A program made the position numbers and the translations under genes. Under the pieces are notes generated by a model. The model had not been told where the DNA came from and ran no database searches. It saw only the letters and a list, made by a program, of their open reading frames with translations. From the NCBI RefSeq assembly GCF_000330505.1, contig NW_004440255.1:99556-117547 (forward strand): DNA of 17,992 nt. The letters are read 5' to 3'. Origin of the DNA: Entamoeba invadens IP1. Lineage: Eukaryota > Evosea > Mastigamoebida > Endamoebidae. Shown here piece by piece: positions 8,973-17,066 of this stretch (position 1 is the stretch's first letter; the number at the start of each line of letters is the position of its first letter).

Positions 8973-9063
8973 TAGGGATGAACTAAAATCCATTTTACAT
9001 GTTCACCAAAAAGAGAAAAAATCAATAAAATATTTCACCAATTTACTATCTTAAAGATCCCTA
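8973..9063. mobile_element. 91-bp MITE-like element (copy 1)
   Basis: Begins TAGGGATGAACTAAAAT and ends ATCCCTA, giving a perfect 7-bp terminal inverted repeat. It contains two TTCACCA motifs, at about 9002 and 9034. The right half (TCAATAAAATATTTCACCA, then TTTA...ATCCCTA) aligns with the right half of the element at 10943-11043. Flanks are TATATT on the left and TATTTT on the right, a possible imperfect target duplication. No coding capacity. Confidence 0.45.
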
Positions 9064-10942
9064 TATTTTAAAAAACATTTTTATTAAAAATCAAAAAAGT
9101 AATAACATTTTGCATTTTCATCAATTGTAATTTAATAATAAAGTTTTTCCATTTCTGATAACATTTAATTATTATTGCAATTAATGTTAAAAAAATGAAT
9201 ATAAAACAAAAAAGACCAAAAAAATCCAACAATAACCAATATCATTAAATTATTTTTTTGAAAAAAAAACAAGACAAATGTTACTTTTGTTGTTATTTAA
9301 TTAATATAAATATGTTTAATGAAATATTTATATTTCATTGTAAGCTGATACGTTAATATAAGTGAAAACAACATAAAATAACAAAATGTTATTTTGGATT
9401 CGACAAACAAATTTGTATTATTATTTGCGCACTTTATAAAAACGATAGGCATTTTTTGTTTAAAATCATTGATTATCATTTACTACCATTTATCATTTTA
9501 AAATTAACAACTATTCTTGTCAATCAATGCAATTAAAAGAATCATAGATTGTATGTAAGTGATATTTAATTTTTGTTTTTGTACTTATTTCAAATAAACA
9601 TTATTTTTATATAATAAAAGAAATATTGTCTAGTAAAAATATGCCTTTCATGTCATATATTTAATAAATATTACAAAACAATGTTACTTGACATAATAAG
9701 TCACAAATTGAAGTTGTTGTTTATTTTAAAATTATGTCTGATAGATAAAATCGCAATGATATAATCATTGTTATTACATTATTATTATCAAAAATATAAC
9801 GATTTAAATCCATAATTATTATATTACATTTGTTTTGATTTGAAATATAATGTCTCAAATTATAATAAGTATATTTAAGAGCATTATTCAAAACAAAATA
9901 AACAGATGGTTACAAATTATTGTTAGATTTAATGAATCTAAAACAATGTTAGATGTTGTACAAATGACATTTTCGATATTTGTTGCTTATAAAAATAAAT
10001 TAAATTAATTACGAGCATTTCTCAATGTATTTTATATAATATTTATAATATATATTCTGGAATTTTAATAATATGTTTTGATTTGTACCTTTTTTTATTA
10101 AATATAGTGTTGTTATCGTTAAAGTTTTTATTAAAACCTGTTTTATGTAAATTGTTTTTTATTTATGATAAGTAAAAAATATATTAACACTTTCAAAACA
10201 GAAACGTAATAATAATAAGTTTTTATTTTTTTCTTTTACCTAAACCCTTTTTTTGCCTTCATACACAAAACAATTTTTTGAAAATTTTTATTTATTTTTT
10301 TATCAACTCAATTTTGAATTGTATATTTTATAGTCACACAAATAAACATGAATGAGTTTGTTTGTGTAAAACAAGAGCAAAGCCTAAAAAAGAAAGATGG
10401 GGCCTAATGATAATTTGATATATTTGGTTGTTTTTTTATAAAGAGAATATTGTCATTTGATTAAACGATATTGGTGTTTATATTGTCGTCATATTTGTTA
10501 ATGTGACTATTTGACATTGTTTGTTATAAAGTGGATTGACGCTGTAGCGTTTTTTGTTTTAATGTTGTAACACAATAAAGCGATACGAAATTTCATCAAA
10601 AAGATTATTTTTGATCAATCTTAAGTAATTGAGTTCTCATTTGTTAATTATTTTAAGTAAAATAAAACTGACTATTGGCCAGTTTGGTTTAGAAAGGGGT
10701 TTTGGAATAAAAATAATAAAAATTTTGATTTGGACAATTTCTTTTTTACTTATTTTTCTTCTTAAAAAAAAGTTTGGGGTGTGAAAGTGTTAACAATAAG
10801 ATAAAAATTGCCGCTCATTGTAATGATTGTAAAAAAAATCATTATTGAATTTTTCATTTTTTTCCAAAAGGCAGAAATTGTTTTAACCAAAAACATTAAA
10901 ATGATATTTATTAAATTATTCTCTATAAACAAAACCAAAATT

Positions 10943-11043
10943 CTAGAACTTAAATAGTTTTATTTGGTGAAACGATTTCACCAAATAATTTACTAAAACA
11001 TAAATTTTCAGTAAAATTATTTCACCATTTAACTTCATCCCTA
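10943..11043. mobile_element. 101-bp MITE-like element (copy 2)
   Basis: Related to the element at 8973-9063 in the same orientation. It has TCAGTAAAATTATTTCACCA, then TTTAAC, then ATCCCTA at its right end, and TAGAACTTAAAT at its left end where copy 1 has TAGGGATGAACTAAAAT, so the left terminus seems to have lost GGATG. ATTC flanks both sides and may be a target duplication. It contains a perfect palindrome at 10960-10988. Confidence 0.45.
10960..10988. repeat. Perfect 13-bp-arm palindrome
   Basis: TTATTTGGTGAAA at 10960-10972 and TTTCACCAAATAA at 10976-10988 form a perfect hairpin with a CGA loop. It lies inside the second MITE-like copy and uses its recurrent TTCACCAAA motif. Confidence 0.75.
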
Positions 11044-11168
11044 ATTCTATTTTTATATTATTATTTACCAAAAACACAATTGAATTTTTTTGATTAAAAA
11101 AATCAAATATTGTTTATAAATTATAATAATTTATAATAAATATACGAGTGTTATTTTAAAGTCTTTTT

Positions 11169-11207
11169 TATTTAAATTTGTTTTCGATGTTATTCTTAAA
11201 AACTTCC
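11169..11207 (+). promoter_or_regulatory. Entamoeba-type TATA box and initiator before TMK-B
   Basis: TATTTAAA at 11169-11176 is an exact match to the Entamoeba core TATA consensus, 45 bp before the ATG at 11221. AAAAACTTCCA at about 11197-11207 resembles the initiator AAAAATTCA at a suitable distance. It implies a very short leader, as is usual in this genus. Transcription itself is not shown. Confidence 0.5.
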
Positions 11208-11220
11208 AAAACAAATCCAA

Positions 11221-12390
11221 ATGTTATTTATTATATTCATAATAACACTTGTTGTTGTTTCATTCTCGTATGAATGGTGCGACAACTCGAATGGGATTAT
11301 TAGTTATGGTGTATTTGAAACATGTACCAAGAAAGGGCGGTCATATACAACAGATACAAACGATTATGACCATTTCAGTTTTGATGACACTTGTTGTATT
11401 TATAACACAAAGACTTTAGCAAATACAGGTACTTATGCTCGAAATTATCAGAAGTATTTTCGGTTCCAAGGTAACATGTCCAATTTTAAAACTTTTTTTA
11501 TAAAAGAACATTATCCAAATACACTTTACGACTTTTATGAAGACACAAGATATCAATCATTTTTCATATCTTTTGGTTGTTTTGGAAATGAAGGTTATTG
11601 TCGAAAAGAAGTTTCCGATTCTTCAAAGCCAATAATAGGACTTGAGTTACGTTCGGTTTCACTGTTTTCTGATATTGATCAACGCTTTGACATTTGGCTA
11701 AAAAGAAACCCGACTTCAATTCCATATGTTCATGTTGATGGATTGGTCTCTCAAACAGTCAATTTTAATTTCAGTGATATGTCGGCTTGGGAAGGTGTCT
11801 ATTCTGGGTCGCGTTATTTGTTTAGCGGGTCTTCTCAAGTTGATGAAAGTCGAGTCACTTTCACAAAAAGAAGTTCTTCGGATGGTTGGGTTGCAAAATC
11901 TGTGTGTACAAGAAGCAATTTCAAACGTATAATGCTGTTTAAAGAAAATGAAATAACAGAAGGTGTTAATACTAATTTATGTGGATGTGTGCCTAACAAT
12001 GGCAATTTTACATATTCAAGCAACTTCACATACCCCGATTGTGATTATAACAGCACATATCTTGATTTGGATTTGTCAAAATTATCAGGAAATTCAAAAA
12101 ATTACACACTTCCTGTATTTGAATGGAATACTATTATAATATCACTTCAAAAAAGTTACACATTGACCAGTATTAGTACAAATTCTATTCTCAAATTGAA
12201 ATTACTTGTTCTGGATAAAGACACGAATATATTCTTTCGACTACCAGTTGAAATAACAACACTTGAAGTCAATTCACCTTCTCAGACATGTTTTGAATAT
12301 GGGTTGACTGTCAATAATATAATTTCAAGTACTAATGATGTGGTGTTATTTTATTTAGAAGGTTTATTAGAGGGCTCAACAAACAAATAA
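11221..12390 (+). CDS. TMK-B segment 1: signal peptide and N-terminal ectodomain
   Basis: 389 residues. Residues 1-16 (MLFIIFIITLVVVSFS) form a classic signal peptide. The rest is an extracellular domain with paired cysteines ('FDDTCCIYN', 'FGCFGNEGYC', 'LCGCVPNNG') and several glycosylation sites; I recognise no named domain. The ATG at 11221 is well supported by the signal peptide and the TATA box 45 bp upstream. The frame ends at TAA 12388-12390, but coding character continues in the same frame beyond it ('SKCRMRVYLSTSLNI', then TGA, then 'NCKYKDSNFITEKSIF') straight into the next segment. It is therefore the first part of the receptor and not a separate secreted protein. Confidence 0.65.
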   Translation: MLFIIFIITLVVVSFSYEWCDNSNGIISYGVFETCTKKGRSYTTDTNDYDHFSFDDTCCIYNTKTLANTGTYARNYQKYFRFQGNMSNFKTFFIKEHYPNTLYDFYEDTRYQSFFISFGCFGNEGYCRKEVSDSSKPIIGLELRSVSLFSDIDQRFDIWLKRNPTSIPYVHVDGLVSQTVNFNFSDMSAWEGVYSGSRYLFSGSSQVDESRVTFTKRSSSDGWVAKSVCTRSNFKRIMLFKENEITEGVNTNLCGCVPNNGNFTYSSNFTYPDCDYNSTYLDLDLSKLSGNSKNYTLPVFEWNTIIISLQKSYTLTSISTNSILKLKLLVLDKDTNIFFRLPVEITTLEVNSPSQTCFEYGLTVNNIISSTNDVVLFYLEGLLEGSTNK

Positions 12391-12475
12391 TCAAAATGCA
12401 GAATGAGAGTTTACTTATCGACATCGTTGAATATACCATGAAACTGTAAGTATAAAGATAGCAATTTTATAACAG
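12362..12475 (+). other. Candidate intron that would remove both in-frame stops
   Basis: The sequence from GTTTAT at 12362 to ACAG at 12475 is 114 bases, a multiple of three. It contains both in-frame stops (12388 and 12439). Splicing it out would join segments 1 and 2 in frame. The 5' site is only close to the Entamoeba GTTTGT consensus, and CAG is less usual than TAG at the 3' end. The removed stretch also looks cysteine-containing and coding-like, so the simpler reading is nonsense mutation. Confidence 0.25.
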
Positions 12476-12489
12476 AAAAATCAATTTTT

Positions 12490-13713
12490 ATGAGTGAAAG
12501 TGATTGTAAAATGTATGTTTATGATTGGCAACTGAATTTAATTATTTATGATAGTGTTTATAGGACAAAATATGATTACTATAATTGGAAACTAATCAAT
12601 TTTACTTGTGAATGTACACTTGATACAAACAATGGTCTAATTTGTATTAATTCAATGGATGTGGTTGTTTATGATCATTTGACAATGTATATTAATCTTA
12701 ATGTTTTTGAAAATTTAATATTCAACGATAACAGTCAAATTACAGTTAAAAGTAGATTTTTGTCTATCAAAAGCGAGGGTCTTAAGTTTTCTAATTTGAC
12801 AACAACTAACATTGACAGAAATCCTTTGATAAATGTTATTGGCGGTTCAGTTGTAGTGAATAGTACAAACGAAATATATACATTTGATTATAAAGAGTTT
12901 TGCATTGATGTGATTTCTTTTCGATACAAACCCAATTGGAATGCAACTCAATTGAGTTTACTTAGAGGTGGTAAATTATTGAGAGTCTGCAATTCAACAG
13001 ATGACCATAAAACCGAAGTGAAATGCACTTTAAATGGAAATGATTTTTATGATTATAGTAACTACAAATATCAGTTGTATCATTGCCCATTAAACGAAAC
13101 ATTGTGTACTGTCAATGCTAATAATAGCGATTTGGTATTAAATGAAACATTTATTGGAAATATTCAACAAGAAGTGAATGTTTTGAACTTAACAATAACA
13201 ACTAATTATTCAACACACTTCAAAGATATAATAAGTGGTGTTCTTTATATTAACAACAAATCTGTTAATGGTGCAAGTGTTACTCTAACACAAAAAGTCG
13301 ACAAACTATTTATCTCATCCAAATATCTTTTTCAGCCAAATTCAAACAACAGTAACACAATCGAATTTTTCACTTATTTTAAGTGTAAAGCATTCAAAAC
13401 TTCGATAAATGGGGATGGTATGTGTGTACTATGCGAAAAAGATATGTACCTCAAAAATGGGGAGTGTTTTAGAATCGATGTTTCTTGTTTAAATATATCG
13501 TCAGGTGATACAAACAAAGTGTGTGAACAATGTGATGTTAAACAAGAGGCGTATCGAAATGAATGTTTAGATTGTCCAAACAATTGCAAGCGATGTGTGA
13601 ACCAAAAATGTGTTTTATGTGAAGACAATTACAATTACAATTCAGAAGGGAATTGTATTGCAATAAATAACATAACAACAAATGTTGAATTTTACTCGAA
13701 ACAGAAGTTTTGA
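12490..13713 (+). CDS. TMK-B segment 2: distal ectodomain and first Cys-rich repeats
   Basis: 407 residues from ATG 12490, in the same frame as segment 1. The first ~300 residues are a repetitive, glycosylation-site-rich ectodomain ('FNDNSQITVKS', 'LSIKSEGLKFSNLTTTNI'). From ~residue 308 the CxxC repeats begin ('GDGMCVLCEKDMYLKNGEC', 'CPNNCKRCVNQKCVLCEDN'). The ATG is probably not a genuine start, since the coding frame is open upstream to the TGA at 12439 and there is no signal peptide. The frame ends 'VEFYSKQKF' at 13713, where a one-base change near 13690-13702 would instead give 'ETEVLKCSAGYY', the expected Cys-rich continuation running up to the inserted element. Confidence 0.65.
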   Translation: MSESDCKMYVYDWQLNLIIYDSVYRTKYDYYNWKLINFTCECTLDTNNGLICINSMDVVVYDHLTMYINLNVFENLIFNDNSQITVKSRFLSIKSEGLKFSNLTTTNIDRNPLINVIGGSVVVNSTNEIYTFDYKEFCIDVISFRYKPNWNATQLSLLRGGKLLRVCNSTDDHKTEVKCTLNGNDFYDYSNYKYQLYHCPLNETLCTVNANNSDLVLNETFIGNIQQEVNVLNLTITTNYSTHFKDIISGVLYINNKSVNGASVTLTQKVDKLFISSKYLFQPNSNNSNTIEFFTYFKCKAFKTSINGDGMCVLCEKDMYLKNGECFRIDVSCLNISSGDTNKVCEQCDVKQEAYRNECLDCPNNCKRCVNQKCVLCEDNYNYNSEGNCIAINNITTNVEFYSKQKF

Positions 13714-13732
13714 AATGTTCAGCGGGCTATTA

Positions 13733-14248
13733 AAGTCTGTTTTCTATTTAACGATATTGGGTTTTACTATTATTTATAATAACAGTATTATAATTTATAA
13801 TAAAAATAAAGTTGTTTTTCAAAAAAATGGTTTGTATTTTATTTTTTTGTTCTTTTTTTAGAAATATGTGTTAAAAATAACAAAAAACAAAATTGCTTTA
13901 CAACTAAAAAATTTTTAAAGCAAAAACGAAGAATAGATTGGTCTTGAAATGTGATACGACGAAATAAACCATGTCAACCAGGTTATTCAAAATGAATAAA
14001 ATGTCATATTTGATAGAGCAGACGCGTCAAATTATCATTTGAATCAAATTGAAAACGACAACAAGTGATTTGGAAAAAAGTCAATGCTCAGGATTTGTTT
14101 ATCATTAGTTTTAATTAATGACAATTTTATTAATAGTTAATGGTTTTTAATTAGCGATATTGAGTATAGTAAATTATGGTTTAATATTTTCGGTCTAGTT
14201 CTTTTCTTTGTTATATTTTAAGAATATCGTTAAATAGAAAACAGACTT
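13733..14248. mobile_element. 516-bp mariner-type MITE inserted in TMK-B
   Basis: Perfect 26-bp terminal inverted repeats lie at 13733-13758 and 14223-14248 (outer ends AAGTCTG...CAGACTT). The element is bordered by TA at 13731-13732 and TA at 14249-14250, the target duplication of Tc1/mariner elements. Removing the element and one TA gives the codons for 'CSAGYYNTFDKCHKC', a seamless Cys-rich TMK repeat, so the insertion point is resolved to the base. The interior is AT-rich with no sizeable ORF and no recognisable transposase, so it is non-autonomous. Mariner-type elements are known from E. invadens and relatives; I cannot assign it to a named family. The perfect terminal repeats suggest a fairly recent insertion. 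Confidence 0.9.
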
Positions 14249-16075
14249 TACAATACATTTGATAAGTGTCATAAATGCTCTGATCATTGTTTGTATTGTG
14301 AAACGTTTGAATTTTGTTTATCATGCAAAAATACTCATATTTTGAATGAAAAGAATGTATGTGTACCTTTACCTGATGGTGAAATTGTTATTGGAGAAAA
14401 GTTTATATTATGTTCAGATTCATACTATTCAAACAATGGCACCTGTGTCAAATGTTCGTTAAAATATGGAGAATTGTGTGATGTGTGTGATGACAAAAAG
14501 TGTTTAAAATGCTCAAACATGGGAGTATTAGATTGTGATGGTAAATGTATTGCTTTTGAATCAAGTGGGTGTGTTTCATCACCAAACACATATTGTTCGG
14601 GTTGCCAAAATCATTCAATTTACATTTCAGAATCAAATGGCGTTTGTGGTGAGATTTCGAATTGTAAAATTGCAACGTCAAATGGAAAATGCGTGTCTTG
14701 TAACGACGTGTATTATTTCACATCAAATCAAACATGTGTTGCTTTGTCAAGTAATCAAACAGAAAATTGTGACATCATCAATAATGATAATGGGAAGTGT
14801 ATTCGCTGTGCCAGCAAACACTATCTCAGTGATGGAACATGTTTAAATTGTCCTAACAATTGTATGAGTTGTTTCAATGCAACTGTGTGTATTGAATGTG
14901 AAGGCGGTTTGTCAGTTTCAAGTAACGGGACTTGTACGACATCAACAACACAAATGGAAAATTGCAAGAAAATGATAAACCGACTTTTCATGTGTGCAAT
15001 TTGTGATCAAAAATACTTCAGAAACGACAAGGGCCAATGCGAGAATTGTACTGACAACTGTGATGAATGCAACCAGAAAAACACATGTTTAAAATGCAAA
15101 GAAAACACATTTCTTGTCACTGAAGGGACTCAATGCTTTCCATACGAAACTTTAACAAACTGCGAAACAAAAACTCAAAATGGGTGTTCACAATGCTCGA
15201 CTGGTTATTATGTGAAAAATCAGTTATGTGTGTCTTGTAATTCCACAAAGTCAAATTGTGATAAGTGTAATTCTGTTGGTGTGTGCACTTCGTGCTCTCC
15301 AAATTACATCTTAATCAACTCCAATCGTACTATAGGAAGTAATGTTAGTCAGTGCACCAAAGTTGACAACTCAAAATGTGCAACATGCACCTTTTGGTAC
15401 GCCCCGTCTTCTGATGGCACTTCGTGTGCAAAGAAAGCAGTTTGGTGGGTTATTCTTGTTGGAATTTTTCTCATCATTCTTGTACTTTTTGTTGTGTTTG
15501 TGGTGACTATATTTATCACACTGAAAATCGTCAAAAGAAAGAAAGAGCACAAAAACAGGAAGAAGACGTGTTTTTTCACTATGAGTAAATCGAATATCAG
15601 TTTTCATAAAACAAATACCCCAGAAGTTGTTGTTAACAAAAATGAAATTGTGTTTGAAACCGATGAAAATGGCACGGAAATACCAGCAAATGAAGAAAGT
15701 CGCGAACTCTTGTGTGTTGGTAATAGCGGCAACAACACAATTAAAGTTCAATTTTCAATATTTGATAATAAATACAAATATTCAATACAAACTCTACCAA
15801 ATATAGCAACAATACCAAAAGGTAAAGCAATCGAATTTGAAGTGTTTCTGAAGCCATTGTGCAGTTGCCAAATAGATGATATTATCGTTTTATTTTCTTC
15901 CATTTTAAAGAAAGGTGTTATCTCAGAAGTTCGTATCCAAATAAAAGCAAAAACATTAATTTCGAGTAAACTTGATCCTGATGAATTGGAAGAAGAGAAG
16001 AAGATTGGCGAAGGCTCGTTTGGTATAATTTACAAAGGAACCTTCAGAGGAAACATAGTTGCAATAAAAAAATGA
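14249..16075 (+). CDS. TMK-B segment 3: Cys-rich repeats, membrane span, juxtamembrane domain, kinase start
   Basis: The open frame resumes directly after the inserted element; the first in-frame ATG is at 14519. Repeated CxxC units ('CPNNCMSCFNATVCIECEGG', 'CTDNCDECNQKNTCLKC') lead to the motif 'CATCTFWYAPSSDGTSC' and the membrane span at about 15443-15525 (AVWWVILVGIFLII...), followed by a basic stop-transfer (KRKKEHKNRKK). A beta-rich cytosolic domain follows (about 15580-15950, including 'ELLCVGNSGNNTIKVQFSIF' and 'KPLCSCQIDDIIVLF'). The kinase begins with GEGSFG and VAIKK, and the frame stops at 16073-16075 directly after the A7 run. The same order and several near-identical motifs occur in the minus-strand kinase at 1917-4592. 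Confidence 0.75.
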   Translation, partial: YNTFDKCHKCSDHCLYCETFEFCLSCKNTHILNEKNVCVPLPDGEIVIGEKFILCSDSYYSNNGTCVKCSLKYGELCDVCDDKKCLKCSNMGVLDCDGKCIAFESSGCVSSPNTYCSGCQNHSIYISESNGVCGEISNCKIATSNGKCVSCNDVYYFTSNQTCVALSSNQTENCDIINNDNGKCIRCASKHYLSDGTCLNCPNNCMSCFNATVCIECEGGLSVSSNGTCTTSTTQMENCKKMINRLFMCAICDQKYFRNDKGQCENCTDNCDECNQKNTCLKCKENTFLVTEGTQCFPYETLTNCETKTQNGCSQCSTGYYVKNQLCVSCNSTKSNCDKCNSVGVCTSCSPNYILINSNRTIGSNVSQCTKVDNSKCATCTFWYAPSSDGTSCAKKAVWWVILVGIFLIILVLFVVFVVTIFITLKIVKRKKEHKNRKKTCFFTMSKSNISFHKTNTPEVVVNKNEIVFETDENGTEIPANEESRELLCVGNSGNNTIKVQFSIFDNKYKYSIQTLPNIATIPKGKAIEFEVFLKPLCSCQIDDIIVLFSSILKKGVISEVRIQIKAKTLISSKLDPDELEEEKKIGEGSFGIIYKGTFRGNIVAIKK

Positions 16076-16314
16076 AAATGAGTGGACAACAAAATGAATT
16101 AAACGAATTTGAGAATGAAGTGTCTATGCTTGATAAATTTAGGTGTGAATATATTGTACACTTTTATGGTGCTGTTTTTATACCAAATAAAATTTGTTTG
16201 GTCACTGAATTTGCATTATATGGCAGTTTACAAGACTTAATAAAACACAAAACAAGTAGAGAAGTTAACATGAAATTACGAGTAAAATTTATGTTAGACT
16301 GTTCAAAGGGGATT
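16072..16314 (+). pseudogene. TMK-B segment 4: truncated kinase N-lobe
   Basis: Continues the kinase one base out of frame with segment 3: 'EFENEVSMLDKFRCEYIVHF' (helix C) through 'LVTEFALYGSLQDLIKHKTS' (hinge) to 'FMLDCSKGI' at about 16314. The paralogue goes on there with 'LYLHDNEILHRDIKPDN'. Here the sequence turns into unrelated residues ('NGFRKICPFKNC...') until a stop at 16503. The catalytic loop, DFG and APE motifs are all absent. The tail from 16315 to 16503 is open by chance, or is part of whatever was inserted. Confidence 0.75.
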
Positions 16315-16503
16315 AATGGGTTTAGGAAAATCTGCCCTTTTAAAAATTGCCTTTTCAATAATTCGCCTTTTTTCGCCTTTATTTTTCAACAAAATTTCAA
16401 GTCATTTGAATTTTTGTTGAATATTTATTTAAAACTCGTTTACAAAAATAAATCAATCTGTATTATTGTATTTATTACAAAAATATATAATGTTTATAGT
16501 TAA
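16315..16503. other. Breakpoint sequence with GCCTTT repeats and a long hairpin
   Basis: Directly after the kinase breakpoint come four spaced copies of a GCC(C)TTT motif between about 16333 and 16380. These are followed by a 16-bp inverted repeat, TTCAACAAAATTTCAA at 16385-16400 and TTGAATTTTTGTTGAA at 16406-16421, with one mismatch and a 5-base loop. This looks like the terminal region of an inserted element, possibly that of the MULE to the right. Confidence 0.4.
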
Positions 16504-16912
16504 TTTATATTTATTATCGAGATGGTTTTTATATTAAATAAATAAGTATAATAATTATAATTAATGATAATAATTGTTTTAATTAATTTATTAAATACAC
16601 TAAAATGAAAAGCATTAAAATAAGTTTATTTATTTTACTCTTTTGACTATTTACAATTAAATAAAAATCATAATCAAATTACAATTGTTTTTTTAAATCA
16701 TTTAATAATATTAATTACATTCCATTGTGATATAAAATTATATACAATAATTATATAATTGTGTATGTTCAGATAGTCGATGTGTTATTAATTAATAATA
16801 TAATTTATATATTTTTAAGTTTATCATTTCATTATTATTAATTATATAATATCACTATTGTAATTATTAATTATAATAATAATTGTACATCAATTAAAAA
16901 ACATTAAATTAA
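16504..16912. other. Extremely AT-rich spacer
   Basis: Almost no G or C, made of overlapping TAATTATAATT-type palindromes. No gene is seen. It lies 3' of the MULE transposase gene and could be its untranslated region or the non-coding part of the transposon. Confidence 0.55.
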
Positions 16913-17032
16913 TTATTCTTCCATTTTAGTATTTTTGGTCCTTTTCGATTTAATAGAATTTCTTCCTTTTTGCATCACCTTTTTCAATGCTTTCGCTTTT
17001 TTAAAATCTGTTTTTTCCTTCGATGTTCTTTT
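16913..17032 (-). pseudogene. Basic C-terminal tail of the MULE protein in a shifted frame
   Basis: After the transposase stop at 17067, another minus-strand frame stays open for about 38 codons and is strongly basic ('FKKAKALKKVMQKGRNSIKS'), ending '...KMEE' at 16915. The intervening sequence has long A runs (minus strand), where a slip could have shifted the frame. It may be the original C-terminus of the transposase. Low complexity makes this uncertain. Confidence 0.3.
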
Positions 17033-17066
17033 TTATTTACTTGGTTTTTTGGTTTTTTTTCACTGT

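Larger units (their letters stand above)
8121..11168. other. 3-kb gene-free AT-rich region
   Basis: No frame longer than about 60 codons and no homology I recognise on either strand. It contains two related short inverted-repeat elements (8973-9063 and 10943-11043), a perfect 10-bp hairpin at 8603-8634, and a slightly less AT-rich block at ~10340-10720 in which I could identify no RNA or protein gene. No tRNA or snRNA is recognisable. Confidence 0.6.
11221..16314 (+). pseudogene. TMK-B: receptor kinase broken by stops, frameshifts, a MITE and loss of the C-lobe
   Basis: One ancestral gene runs through four open segments: 11221-12390, 12490-13713, 14249-16075 and 16072-16314. It has a signal peptide, an ectodomain with many N-x-S/T sites, Cys-rich repeats, a membrane span at about 15443-15525, a beta-rich juxtamembrane domain and a kinase N-lobe. 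The lesions are TAA at 12388-12390 and TGA at 12439-12441 (both in frame), a frameshift near 13690-13702, a 516-bp inserted element (13733-14248), loss of one base in the A7 run at 16066-16072, and loss of homology after about 16314, before the HRD catalytic loop. The remaining kinase could not be active. A paralogue of the minus-strand kinase at 1917-6180, with which it shares 53 identical bases in the N-lobe. The two stops could alternatively lie in an intron. Confidence 0.8.

Noticed and set aside
10455..10485. AACGATATTGG matches the inner end of the 516-bp MITE terminal repeat.
   Set aside because: Only 11 bases are shared, no outer terminus is present and no partner end was found; chance cannot be excluded.
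10539..10555. ACGCT-GT-AGCGT hairpin followed by T5, like an intrinsic bacterial terminator.
   Set aside because: The context is eukaryotic, there is no gene upstream, and a 5-bp stem is common by chance.
8970..11045. One 2-kb transposon bounded by TAGGGATGAA and TTCATCCCTA.
   Set aside because: Each end has its own nearby partner and the two ends align with each other as whole ~91-101 bp elements, so two MITE copies explain them better. The interval has no coding capacity.
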